The notes: a model not told the origin generated them from the letters alone. Positions 1 through 7,572 are shown, counted from the stretch's first letter. The stretch: DNA of 53,404 nt from Gemmiger formicilis (GCF_900167555.1 NZ_FUYF01000015.1:1-53404), one strand, 5' to 3'. Made by a program: numbers and translations.

Positions 1-35
1 GCGGCTTTGGGGCAGATGTTACCTGTATTACAGCC

Positions 36-186
36 GTAGGGCGGCATGCCCCCATGCCGCCGAAGGTCCGCGTGGCCGCCCGTTTAACGGGTTGCTGCGC
101 AAGGTCGCAGCGGAGGGGTCAAGACCCCTCCCTACGGACTAACGTTCACGGGTGCTTTGTAGGGAGCGGTCTTGACCGCTCCGTGC
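36..186. repeat. Cluster of GTAGGG-type palindromic repeats
   Basis: The gene-free first 228 bases hold several short palindromes that begin or end with GTAGGG/CCCTAC. There is a GGCGGCATG-type copy at 36-62, an inverted GGGGTC/GACCCC copy near 110-136, and a GAGCGGTC/GACCGCTC copy near 157-186. Between them is a GGCCGCCCGTTTAACGGG-like spacer that recurs elsewhere in the window. No gene is seen here. Confidence 0.85.
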
Positions 187-228
187 CCGTGTGCGGCAGC
201 GGAAGTGTCCACGGGAAAGACACCGTCC

Positions 229-1125
229 TTACCCCATCGCCTCCGCAATTTCCGCGTCCGTCAGGGTCTTGCGGACCGGCTGCGGCTCCCCGTCACCTTC
301 GTGCAGAACCATCACCCAGTAATCCAGGTCCAGCCATTGGCCGAACTTGTACCCGGTGCGCTTCTCCGTCGCCATCTTTTTGAAGCCCATCGCGCGGTGG
401 AAATCGTTGCTCTGGCGGTTATTCCCGGCCACAAGGGCAAAGGCGTTGTAATAGCCCTGCGCCTTCAAAAGCGCCAGCAGTGCGCGGTACAGCCGCCCGC
501 CGACGCCCTGACCGACGCAGTCGGGCGCACAGTAGACCGTCGTCTCGACATCCCACGAGTACGCCTCGCGCTCATGCCACAGGTGCGCACAGGCAAAGCC
601 CTGCAGCCGCCCGTCGGCGCTCTCGGCCAGGATAAACGGCGCGTTCTCCCGCACATGGGCAATGTTCGCGCGGTATTCCTCCACGGTGGACGGCGCGTAC
701 TGGAAGGTCTGCGTGCCGTGGCGCACGTACCAGTTGTACAGCGCACAGACCGCGGCGGCATCGTCCGGCGTGGCCATCCGCAGGGTAATTTTGTTGTCGG
801 CGGCCCACCGGGCGGCCAGGGCCTCTTTGTCGGCCTTCAGCAGCTTTTTCAGCGCTGCTTCGCGTTTTAATGCCGCACTTTTATCGGCGCATTTCTCTGC
901 GTAGGCCAGGCGCACGGCATCCCTGCCATGGCTTTTTGTGTACCTGGCCCCGCCCTTGCCGCTGCGGTGGGCTTTTAAGCGGCGGGCCAGATCTTTCGTC
1001 CAGCCGCCGTACAGGCTGCCGTCCGGGCAGCGCAGCAGGTAGGCCCAGGCGGGCGCGGGGGTCGGCTCCTGCGCCTCGGCGGGGCTGGGGGACGGGCCAA
1101 AGCGAATCGGTTCGGCTTCGCTCAT
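229..1125 (-). CDS. GIY-YIG endonuclease domain fused to GNAT acetyltransferase
   Basis: A 298-residue protein with two recognisable parts. Residues about 25-105 form a small GIY-YIG module of the YhbQ/UPF0213 type: AYLLRC, then GSLYGGWT, then LARRLKAH, with a basic KREAALKKLLK helix. From about residue 115 (ITLRMATPDDAAAV) there is a GNAT acetyltransferase of the phosphinothricin-acetyltransferase-like group, with the acetyl-CoA loop in GVGGRLYRALL and a late NRQSNDFHRAMGF. The ATG at 1125 was chosen because it overlaps the stop of the upstream MYG1-like gene as ATGA, which implies translational coupling; a longer ORF begins at 1170. The substrate of either half cannot be told from sequence. 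The domain calls are firm; a joint function is unknown. Confidence 0.85.
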   Translation of the reverse strand: MSEAEPIRFGPSPSPAEAQEPTPAPAWAYLLRCPDGSLYGGWTKDLARRLKAHRSGKGGARYTKSHGRDAVRLAYAEKCADKSAALKREAALKKLLKADKEALAARWAADNKITLRMATPDDAAAVCALYNWYVRHGTQTFQYAPSTVEEYRANIAHVRENAPFILAESADGRLQGFACAHLWHEREAYSWDVETTVYCAPDCVGQGVGGRLYRALLALLKAQGYYNAFALVAGNNRQSNDFHRAMGFKKMATEKRTGYKFGQWLDLDYWVMVLHEGDGEPQPVRKTLTDAEIAEAMG

Positions 1126-1958
1126 TCCTCGCTGACCTTCTTCCCCGCGGCGCGCAGCGTGCGGCGGCATGCCTCGATGGCCGTCGCCTTGTCATCGGCG
1201 GTGATCAGGAACCGGCTGGGGTGGCAGAACCGCAGGCCCAGGCCGCTGACCTCGCGCAGCTTGTCCTCGGGCTTGCCGGCCCAGGCCACCGGGAACGGCT
1301 GCTTGCTGCGCTTGGTGCGGTGGTCGTTGACACACTGCGCACTGTAGCCGCCGCGCTGGCTGGGGTAGACGACAAAGATTGCGTCGGTCTTGTACAGGCC
1401 GTTTTTCCACGGCATGTAGGCGGGCAGCACGACGATGCCGTCCTTCATGCTGGCGTAAGCGCGGCGGACCGTATCGTCGGCGCGGTTCACGGCGTTGGCG
1501 GCGGCGATCTCGTTCTCAAGGATCTGCTTTGCCACGGGCACGGCGCGCCAGAAGCACACGTCGGGGTCATCCTTCGAGTCCCACAGCGGGTTGAAACTGC
1601 CGATGGCGTCGGCCAGCGAGTTCTGCTCGCCGGTGTTGTCGTTCAGATCCAACGGCTGGATGAAGTTCTCGTCCAGCAGGCGGGCCTGATGCTCACCCAC
1701 GAGCTGTGCGCCGAGCAGCCGCCACAGCAGACCGAACGCGGCGTAGGGCACGCCGTTGGGGCGGCACTCCCGCGGCTCGGAGTGGTGGTCGAACATGCCG
1801 CCGCCGACGTCGTAGACGATGCCGTCGAAGTCATCCGGCACAACGAAGCCCCGCGTCACCTGAATGTCAGGGCGCAGGATTTGTAAAAGGGCGGTGGAAA
1901 AAACATCGTCCGCATGGAATTTTCCGCCGTGGGTAAAGCCTTTTGCAGGGATTTTCAT
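1122..1958 (-). CDS. MYG1 family protein (UPF0160, DHH-like phosphoesterase/nuclease)
   Basis: A 278-residue protein with the MYG1/GAMM1 signature at its N-terminus: THGGKFHADDVFS, then a DVGGGMFDHH motif around residue 50, as in DHH-type metal-dependent phosphoesterases. Eukaryotic MYG1 is described as a 3'-5' RNA exonuclease; the bacterial role is not settled. The start has a GAGGAG ribosome-binding site 7 bases upstream. The gene ends in a 4-base overlap with the GIY-YIG/GNAT gene, so the two are probably co-translated. Upstream lies a 200-base block of palindromic repeats separating it from the yfcE-like gene. Length and motif order fit a complete family member. Confidence 0.87.
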   Translation of the reverse strand: MKIPAKGFTHGGKFHADDVFSTALLQILRPDIQVTRGFVVPDDFDGIVYDVGGGMFDHHSEPRECRPNGVPYAAFGLLWRLLGAQLVGEHQARLLDENFIQPLDLNDNTGEQNSLADAIGSFNPLWDSKDDPDVCFWRAVPVAKQILENEIAAANAVNRADDTVRRAYASMKDGIVVLPAYMPWKNGLYKTDAIFVVYPSQRGGYSAQCVNDHRTKRSKQPFPVAWAGKPEDKLREVSGLGLRFCHPSRFLITADDKATAIEACRRTLRAAGKKVSEE

Positions 1959-1987
1959 AGTATACTCCTCGCGTAAATCTATGGTGT

Positions 1988-2162
1988 GCCGCGGTGGCCG
2001 GGGACCGGCCGCCCTACGGGGTGTCGTGTTATGCTTGCATCGGGGGCATGCCCGGCCCCTACCGCGCTATCATGTTTGCATCGTAGGGAGGGGTCTTGAC
2101 CCCTCCGTGCGCCTTGCGGCAGCCGCACGGTTCCGCGGAGCGGTCAAGACCGCTCCCTACAA
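1988..2162. repeat. Cluster of four GTAGGG-type palindromes
   Basis: Between the MYG1-like and YfcE-like genes are four palindromes: a GGCCGG/CCGGCC copy ending CCCTAC (about 1988-2018), a GGGCATGCCCGG copy ending CCCTAC (about 2040-2061), a GGGGTCTTGACCCC copy starting GTAGGG (about 2083-2109), and a GAGCGGTCAAGACCGCTC copy ending CCCTAC (about 2134-2160). Orientations alternate. No gene is seen. Confidence 0.85.
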
Positions 2163-2170
2163 GCTATGTT

Positions 2171-2716
2171 TTAAAGGGATTCCGTGTGGTACGCCTCCCC
2201 GCCCAGCTCCTTCCAGGTAAACACGCCGTTTTCCAGCGTCATATAGCTGTGGGGGGTGCCTGCCTTGGGGATGGAGACCGAGCCGGGGTTGAGATACAGA
2301 TTATCCGTCCCGAACACCTCCCAGGCGGGGATGTGCGTGTGGCCGTGCAGCAGGATGTCCCCGGGCTGCAGCGGCGGCAGGTGGGCCGTGTTGTACACAT
2401 GGCCGTGGGTCGCGTAGAGCAGGCGGCTGCCCGCCGTGAGGACCGCGTAGTCGGCCAGCACCGGAAATTCCAGCACCATCTGGTCCACCTCGGTGTCGCA
2501 GTTGCCGCGCACGCAGAAAATCTGATTTTTCCGCGCGTTCAGCAGGGCGATGACCTCCTTGGGCGCATAGTCGGGCGGCAGGTCGTTGCGCGGCCCGTGG
2601 TAGAGCAGGTCGCCCAACAGCAGCAGGCGGTCTGCGCCCTCACGGTCCCAGGCGGCCAGCAGGTCCCGGCAATAGCCCGCCGCGCCGTGAATATCCGATG
2701 CGATCAGCAGCTTCAT
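2171..2716 (-). CDS. yfcE: YfcE/MJ0936-type metallophosphodiesterase
   Basis: A 181-residue calcineurin-like phosphoesterase. The metal-binding motifs are all present in order: ASDIHG near residue 7, GDLLYHG near 36, GNCD near 71, THGH near 105 and HGHTHIP near 125. YfcE-family enzymes hydrolyse phosphodiester model substrates in a manganese-dependent way; the natural substrate is not established. The start is preceded by AAGGAG. It begins 12 bases after the stop of the C39-like gene, so it is the last gene of a tight three-gene minus-strand group with that gene and the membrane protein upstream. Cytosolic, no signal peptide. Confidence 0.88.
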   Translation of the reverse strand: MKLLIASDIHGAAGYCRDLLAAWDREGADRLLLLGDLLYHGPRNDLPPDYAPKEVIALLNARKNQIFCVRGNCDTEVDQMVLEFPVLADYAVLTAGSRLLYATHGHVYNTAHLPPLQPGDILLHGHTHIPAWEVFGTDNLYLNPGSVSIPKAGTPHSYMTLENGVFTWKELGGEAYHTESL

Positions 2717-2728
2717 AGCGTTCTCCTT

Positions 2729-4045
2729 TTATACCGTCACATCGCCGACGATCATCCGTCCGTCGGTGCCGATGGCGTAGACTGTGTACTTGCGCGGGGT
2801 GTCGCCGTGCTCAAGCAGGATACCGCCCTGCGTCGGCTCCACATAGCTGAACTGCCGGTGGGCCGTGGTGGCGTGGGGGTGCTCATCGGGCAGGCTGTAG
2901 GCCAGAACGCCGCCCTGCGCACAGAAGTCGTCGGGCAGGGGGTGCTCCTCGCCGTTCAGGTAGAGGCGGTAGATGCCGGGCGCGTCGGTGCCCACGGGGC
3001 GTATCCACGCGCTGCACCGGGTACGGCCCTGCGGCGGCGTGCTGGACTTGCGCTGGCGCATCAGCAGGGCCACATTGTCCCACGCGACCATAAAGTCGTC
3101 CAGCGGTATCTCGATCTCGCAGCCGAAATCCTCTGCCGCGGCATACGGGTCACAGAGCAGCACCTTGGGTTCGCCGTCCAGCGACGAGGCAAACCCGCGC
3201 AGCGCTGCGCAGTGCCGCTCCGGCGCACCGGCGGCGATCTGTGCCGGGGTCGATTGCAATGTAACGACAGCGCCGCACCCGGCGCGGGCCTCGGCGCGCA
3301 GCAGCGCCAGGTCCGCGTAGGCCACCCACGCGGGGAAGCCCCACTGCGCCGCCGCGGCGGCGGCAAAGCTCAGGTTTCGGGGGCCGCAGTCATCGGGTGC
3401 GCGCCAGTCGCGCAGCACCTGGGCGAACTCCTCAGGCAGCAGATCGGCGCCCCAGCGGTTCGTCAGGCTGGCCAGCGAGATCGCCGCGTCCATCCAGGGC
3501 TGCAGCGCCGGGGCGCGGCGGGCCGCCGTGTAGGGCATCAGGTGCAGCCGTGCGTTGACGAGCCGCCCGCGCGCGGGGATGACGTCCACCATCCGCACGC
3601 TGGCCCCCAGCAGCATAACAGCAGGGCTCACCTTCTCATTTTTGGAGTAAAGGTAGATGCGCAGCTGCACCGCCGTAGCGTATTTGCTGTCAAGCTGCAA
3701 ACGGTCAGGCCAGCGCTGCACGGGGCCGCGCGCCTGGTAGGGCGGGCCTTCCCGGTGCAGACTGGGGCTCCACTTGCCAAAGCTGTTCCACGTCGTCCAG
3801 TTGCCGTCCACCATGACGCGGACCTGGGCCTCCACCGCCGTGTCCTCGGGCGAGGCCGCGTTCCAGCTGACCCGCAGCGCATCAAACAGCGGCATCGGGA
3901 TCGGTGCGCTGGTGTAGCAGCCGTAGGGCACATAGCCGCCCTGCACCAGATCCAGCACGATGCAGTTCTGCTGGACGGTCACGTTGTCCAGCTCACCGTG
4001 CATGAAGGCTTCGGTGTCCTGCAAAAGGACGGTATTTTTTTCCAT
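2729..4045 (-). CDS. C39-like peptidase family protein, probably catalytically dead
   Basis: A 438-residue protein. Its layout matches actinobacterial proteins annotated as peptidase C39 family: an N-terminal beta-rich module (YTSAPIPMPLFDALRVSWNA, then KWSPSLHREG, then LRIYLYSK), followed by a papain-like region. In those relatives the nucleophile sits in a WCSPTS-like motif; here the matching stretch is PWMDAAISLASLTNRWG, so the cysteine is replaced. The later His (ERHCAALRGF) and Asp (LLCDPYAA) positions look retained. There is no signal peptide, so it should be cytosolic unless exported by another route. Spacing of 12 bases on both sides puts it in one operon with the DUF624-like protein and YfcE. 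Homology is from recall of the family, so it is moderately certain. Confidence 0.6.
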   Translation of the reverse strand: MEKNTVLLQDTEAFMHGELDNVTVQQNCIVLDLVQGGYVPYGCYTSAPIPMPLFDALRVSWNAASPEDTAVEAQVRVMVDGNWTTWNSFGKWSPSLHREGPPYQARGPVQRWPDRLQLDSKYATAVQLRIYLYSKNEKVSPAVMLLGASVRMVDVIPARGRLVNARLHLMPYTAARRAPALQPWMDAAISLASLTNRWGADLLPEEFAQVLRDWRAPDDCGPRNLSFAAAAAAQWGFPAWVAYADLALLRAEARAGCGAVVTLQSTPAQIAAGAPERHCAALRGFASSLDGEPKVLLCDPYAAAEDFGCEIEIPLDDFMVAWDNVALLMRQRKSSTPPQGRTRCSAWIRPVGTDAPGIYRLYLNGEEHPLPDDFCAQGGVLAYSLPDEHPHATTAHRQFSYVEPTQGGILLEHGDTPRKYTVYAIGTDGRMIVGDVTV

Positions 4046-4057
4046 ACCGGGTCCCCC

Positions 4058-4849
4058 TTACTGGTCGAATTTGGGCTGGTTCTGCGCCATGCGCTCCTCG
4101 ATCTCGGCGGCGCGGCGGGCGTTGATCGTTTCCTCGAGCTTAAAGACCTTTTCGAGACCCGGGTAGACGATCATCAGGGCAATCGTGACGGGCAGCCAGA
4201 AGCCGAACGCCAAAATCGTCAGGATCGTGGCTGGCAGGTAGAGCAGCGTTGCGCCCCAGTACAGGGCCAGCACCAGCGCCGCCGCCGCGGTGCGCGGGAA
4301 GAAGCCGAAGAACATCAGCCCGGCGTTTTTGGCGATTTGGGCAAGCGGCAGATCCACGAGCGGCACCTGCGCCAGCAGCCAGGTGAAGAAGCCCGTGCAG
4401 ACGAAAATGCCCGCGAAGGAGGCGACCCACAGGGCGGTGCTGGTGTTGCCGCTCTCGGCCTGGGCGCGGAGCATCCAGGCCCAGCTGCCCACAAACAGGC
4501 CCAGCAGTGCGCCGGGCACAAGGCTCTGCCGCCAGTTCTGCTTCCAGGCGCGTTTATAGGTGTTCCACCAGTAGCCGGGCTCATCGCGCAGGGCGCGCAG
4601 CACGGTATCGATCATACCGGACAGGAACGGCCCGCCGACCAGGCCGCCGACCACACCGCCGACGACAGTCAGCAGCGCGGACCCGGCCATCATGCCAAAG
4701 ACGGCCAGCGCCGTGCCGGGCAGAAAGCCCAGCACGCAGAGGATGCCGGATTTATACAGCGGCCACAGGTCGCGGCCCAGCAGTTCAAAAAAGCGCGCAA
4801 TGCCGACCTTACGGCCCTGGACGGGAGTTTCGTTTGTTTCGTTTGACAT
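4058..4849 (-). CDS. YesL/DUF624-like multi-pass membrane protein
   Basis: A 263-residue integral membrane protein with about six hydrophobic segments. The stretch LRALRDEPGYWWNTYKRAW followed by KQNWRQS and a new membrane helix resembles the DUF624/YesL loop (RDEEGY...F..F.KNF.Q). YesL-like proteins often accompany sugar transport or glycosidase genes, but their function is unknown. The ATG at 4849 was chosen over the longer ORF start at 5002 because it has an AAAGGA ribosome-binding site and because the longer version would read through the structured repeat at 4883-5115. It is the first gene of a three-gene group with the C39-like gene and yfcE. Confidence 0.65.
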   Translation of the reverse strand: MSNETNETPVQGRKVGIARFFELLGRDLWPLYKSGILCVLGFLPGTALAVFGMMAGSALLTVVGGVVGGLVGGPFLSGMIDTVLRALRDEPGYWWNTYKRAWKQNWRQSLVPGALLGLFVGSWAWMLRAQAESGNTSTALWVASFAGIFVCTGFFTWLLAQVPLVDLPLAQIAKNAGLMFFGFFPRTAAAALVLALYWGATLLYLPATILTILAFGFWLPVTIALMIVYPGLEKVFKLEETINARRAAEIEERMAQNQPKFDQ

Positions 4850-4882
4850 GACGAGGTTTCCTTTCTCGGCTAAAGTTTTAAC

Positions 4883-5115
4883 GGCAGTCTCCCGGGAGGT
4901 TGTTCTTTCTTTTGGCAGCAAAAGAAAGAACCAAAGAAAACTGCCGCTGTTTCGACGCAGCGGACCCGCGACTTGGGGGCTGCACGCCCCCAAGACCCCC
5001 AAAGAGGAAGTCGGAAGTCTCGGCGGCTAAACGGACGCAGTATTACTGTCCGTTCTTAACGCCGCCGAGCCTTCCTCCACTTTTGAGTCGGGAGTTCCCC
5101 CGAACCCCCGCTGCC
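4883..5115. repeat. Structured repeat element, copy A (covarying stems)
   Basis: A roughly 230-base element with a second diverged copy at 11459-11687. Visible stems are: 4902-4931 (GTTCTTTCTTTTG, loop GCAG); a short CCGCTG/CAGCGG hairpin near 4945-4964; 4972-4994 (CTTGGGGGC, loop TGCAC); a long 5013-5075 stem (GGAAGTCTCGGCGGC paired to its complement, with an inner AACGGAC/GTCCGTT stem and loop GCAGTATTACT); and a TCGGG/CCCGA hairpin near 5088-5103. Outer GGCAG (4883) and CTGCC (5111) could also pair. Compared with copy B, three stems differ in sequence but stay paired. The strand of any RNA cannot be decided. Confidence 0.8.
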
Positions 5116-5128
5116 GGAAACAGCAGTC

Positions 5129-5218
5129 CGTAGGGAGGGGTCTTGACCCCTCCGCTGCTTTCCGACCAACTACCGTGACCGGGTCATCCGTAGGGGAGGG
5201 ATTCATCCCTCCCGGGGC
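5129..5218. repeat. Two GTAGGG-type palindromes
   Basis: A GTAGGGAGGGGTCTTGAC-type copy lies at about 5129-5157 and a GTAGGGGAGGGATTCATC-type copy at about 5189-5218. They sit between structured element A and the promoter of the next gene. Nothing else is seen before 5300. Confidence 0.85.
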
Positions 5219-5341
5219 GTTTGCGTTTCCACTCGCTTCCGGCCCGCCCCCGCCTACACTATCACAACTATATCATACCCTCTTTCCCCCGCCGTTGCAA
5301 GGCGTGGTCAAAATAAGTTTACAAATTTTCCTGTCGATTTG

Positions 5342-5350
5342 TGTTATAAT
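5342..5350 (+). promoter_or_regulatory. Extended -10 promoter for the 5385 gene
   Basis: TGTTATAAT forms a TGn-extended -10 element 35 bases before the start codon. No good -35 lies at 17 bases; a TTTACA sits too far upstream (5318-5323). An AAAGGAG ribosome-binding site follows at about 5366. Confidence 0.6.
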
Positions 5351-5384
5351 AGAAAAAGTATGATAAAAGGAGCGTACCCGCACT

Positions 5385-6143
5385 ATGGCTTGGGTCACAA
5401 AGGACAGTACCGAAACTTACAATCAGACGCCGGAACCCCCGCGCGAATATACAAAAAAAGAAAAAGCCGCCAACTGGTGGCACTATCACTGGATGGCCGT
5501 GGTCGTGGCCGTGCTGGTCGTCGTGTTCGGCGTGTGGATCATCAAGGACACCGTTTTTCAGACGCGCCCCGACGTGCAGGTCGCTTATGTCGGCACCAGC
5601 GACCTGCCCACCGACACCGTCACCGCGCTGCAGGACGCGCTGACGCCGTTCTGCTCCGACCTGAACGGCGACGGCAAGGTCGTTGTGCAGGTGGACAGCT
5701 ACACCGTTGACTTTGACGCCGCGAATGAGAGCACCGACGCCTACTACCAGATGGCCGGCGTCACCCGGCTGAGCGCCGAGCTGTCGTCCGGCGGCAAGAC
5801 CTACATTTTCCTGCTGGAGGACCCCGAAGGCTTTGAGGCCCAGACCGGCGCATTGCAATATCTGGACGGCACGGTCCCCGACGACCCCGAGACCACCGAC
5901 GCCGACTGGCGCGAGATGGTCTACCGCTGGACCGACTGCCCCGTGCTGACCGGGCTGGATCTGGGCGGCTATGAGGGTCTCACCCTGATGGACGACGTCA
6001 CCGGCACGAACCAGAGCGTGCTGGCGCACCTCTACGTGGGACGCCGCGGCGTCTGGGACGAACAGCAGGTCCCGACTTACGAGGGCTGCGCCGAGCTGTG
6101 GGACACCCTGACCGCAGGGGCTGTCTCCACCGCCGCCGAATGA
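5385..6143 (+). CDS. Hypothetical membrane-anchored protein
   Basis: A 252-residue protein of no recognised family. A charged cytosolic N-terminus (residues 1-36, with EYTKKEKAANWWHYHW) precedes one membrane helix (MAVVVAVLVVVFGVWII, about 37-53). A roughly 200-residue domain follows that would lie outside the cell, rich in Asp and Thr. The KEKxxNWWHYHWM arrangement just before the helix resembles many small Bacillota membrane proteins whose outer domain is uncharacterised. It has its own extended -10 promoter and the Shine-Dalgarno AAAGGAG. Its stop overlaps the next small ORF as ATGA. It is encoded on the strand opposite to its neighbours on the left. Confidence 0.75.
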   Translation: MAWVTKDSTETYNQTPEPPREYTKKEKAANWWHYHWMAVVVAVLVVVFGVWIIKDTVFQTRPDVQVAYVGTSDLPTDTVTALQDALTPFCSDLNGDGKVVVQVDSYTVDFDAANESTDAYYQMAGVTRLSAELSSGGKTYIFLLEDPEGFEAQTGALQYLDGTVPDDPETTDADWREMVYRWTDCPVLTGLDLGGYEGLTLMDDVTGTNQSVLAHLYVGRRGVWDEQQVPTYEGCAELWDTLTAGAVSTAAE

Positions 6144-6289
6144 GCCGGGCGCTGCCGCCCCTGAAGGGGCATCTGCGCAAAAAGATGCAGCCCCGGCCCA
6201 AAACGCCGCCCCTGCCGGACAACCCCTACAAGCGCTTTTTCACGGAAAATCGCAGTTTTGAGGAGCTGGCGAGGAAGCGAAAGCTGTAA
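6140..6289 (+). CDS. Small basic protein, translationally coupled to the membrane protein
   Basis: A 49-codon ORF whose ATG overlaps the previous stop as ATGA. The peptide begins MSRALPPLKGHLRKK, is rich in Lys, Arg and Pro, and ends FEELARKRKL. No family is recognised. It is supported by the exact overlap and by the position of a family-1 repeat and a strong terminator right after it, not by homology. It could be a real small protein or a chance ORF. Confidence 0.45.
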   Translation: MSRALPPLKGHLRKKMQPRPKTPPLPDNPYKRFFTENRSFEELARKRKL

Positions 6290-6296
6290 CTTCCAA

Positions 6297-6500
6297 GCCT
6301 TCCCCCAAGGGACTGCGCCCGCAGGCGCGTGTCGGAGCGCAACCGCCGTAGGCGGCTCTTAGCGCGGAGACTGAAGGTGGCGCCGCAGCGCCGGATGAGG
6401 GGGAAGTTTGCCTTATTGCCCGTTTTTATAGCAGCCACGTAAGCTTTGCCCTCATCAGTCCGCTTCGCGGACAGCTTCCCCCAGATGGGGAAGCCTTTTT
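6297..6500. repeat. Long palindromic repeat of the CTTCCCC/ATGAGGG family, with 64-base module
   Basis: The element starts and ends with CCTTCCCCC/GGGGAAGCC ends and contains GGATGAGGGGGAAG and CCCTCATCAGTCCGC motifs around a variable centre. It also carries the module CTGCGCCCGCAGGCGCGTG...GCGGAGACTGAAG, which recurs near 32300 and, inverted, near 42225. No gene is inside. Confidence 0.8.
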
Positions 6501-6502
6501 TC

Positions 6503-6534
6503 TGTCGCATCCCACCCGGGATGCGACATTTTTT
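6503..6534 (+). terminator. Rho-independent terminator
   Basis: Perfect stem TGTCGCATCCC/GGGATGCGACA with a 4-base loop, followed by six T. It ends the transcript of the membrane protein and its small downstream ORF. Confidence 0.85.
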
Positions 6535-6595
6535 ATATTTCCCATTCGCTACAATAAACTATGCAACAATTTTTGTAACGGAGGGATTCCCAACT

Positions 6596-7243
6596 ATGCT
6601 GCAAACTCTCGAACGTACCAACATCTTTGACGCCCGTGTACTTACCGCCGCCCATGCCGATGCCCTGCGCGCGTTGGCCGGGCCGGGCGGGCTGCCGCTG
6701 CTGCCCTGCCTGCACCCGGCCTTGGAGGAAGGCCAGATCGTCGGCGACTACGCCGGGCAGGACGAATTGCAGGCCGCCGCCGCGCTGCTGCCGCTCTACG
6801 CCGAGGACCCGCTGCCCACAAGTCTGCGTGCCGCAGGCTACGGGGCCGACGGACAGGGTGCGGTGCTGACGCCGCCCATACTGCGCGAGGATTACACGCA
6901 GCTGCGGCATTTTCTGCGGTTGGCGCTGCGCTGGGCCACCGAGCGGTACGCCAGCTACCATGTCTGGGCCGTGCTGCCGCTGGACTTGGAACACCCAGAG
7001 GCGTGTGATGATCTGTGTGCGCAGTATCTCTCGGCAGGGCTGACGCTGCGCGGGATGCGGCCCATGGTCGGGGCCGACCAGATGCTGATTTTTTCAGCGC
7101 ACGGTCTTGTGCAATGGCGCGACCCGCTGCGCCGGTGCCATCTGGCTGACCCGGCCCTGCCGCGGGTGCTCGAGCGCGGGTACGCCGCCGCGGATTTCGG
7201 CTGGGGGAAGAACGGGCTGGAGCTGGTGTTGAGGCCGGTGTGA
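6596..7243 (+). CDS. Hypothetical protein
   Basis: A 215-residue soluble protein. It is rich in Ala and Leu, with no signal peptide or membrane helix. The ATG at 6596 was chosen because GGAGGG lies 10 bases upstream; the ORF is open further left, but that part falls in a terminator and repeat. Segments such as HALEEGQIVGDY-like text in the first third, WATERYASYHVWAVLPL in the middle and FGWGKNGLELVLRPV at the end recall GNAT-like folds, but no motif is clear enough to assign it. A TACAAT at 6550-6555 may be its -10. A repeat cluster follows with no obvious terminator. Confidence 0.7.
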   Translation: MLQTLERTNIFDARVLTAAHADALRALAGPGGLPLLPCLHPALEEGQIVGDYAGQDELQAAAALLPLYAEDPLPTSLRAAGYGADGQGAVLTPPILREDYTQLRHFLRLALRWATERYASYHVWAVLPLDLEHPEACDDLCAQYLSAGLTLRGMRPMVGADQMLIFSAHGLVQWRDPLRRCHLADPALPRVLERGYAAADFGWGKNGLELVLRPV

Positions 7244-7265
7244 AAAAGGAAAACGAACGGCCACA

Positions 7266-7523
7266 TGAACCTGCGGCGGGGTGAGGGCACCCCGCCCTAC
7301 GCACAACCGGGAAAGGGGATTGTAGGGCGGCCTGCCCACAGGCCGCCGCGGAGGTTTTCGTCGGCGGAAAGCTGCCGGGTCGTCGAGGACGCCGACCCCT
7401 ACAGAATAAACCATGTAAGAGGCTGCACCAGCAGGTGCACGGGAGGGGTGAATTCCTCCCCTACAAATTGAAGATTAAAGCGATACAGCGGCGAAGTTGC
7501 GGGCCGGGCATGCCCGGCCCCTA
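7266..7523. repeat. Cluster of GTAGGG-type palindromes
   Basis: Successive palindromes: a GCGGGGTGAGGGCACCCCGC-type copy ending CCCTAC, a GTAGGGCGGCCTGCCC copy (from 7321), a GTCGTCGAGGACGCCGAC copy, a GGAGGGGTGAATTCCTCCCC copy ending CTAC, and a GCCGGGCATGCCCGGC copy ending CCCCTAC (about 7502-7524). The space between 7244 and 7607 holds only these and a terminator. Confidence 0.85.
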
Positions 7524-7532
7524 CAGCTCTAC

Positions 7533-7572
7533 AAAAAAAGTGCCCCACGCATTTCTGCGTGGGGCACTTTTT
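7533..7572. terminator. Bidirectional terminator after nifJ
   Basis: Perfect stem AAAGTGCCCCACGCA with loop TTTC, flanked by A7 on the left and T5 on the right. It can end the minus-strand nifJ transcript and any plus-strand readthrough. Confidence 0.9.
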
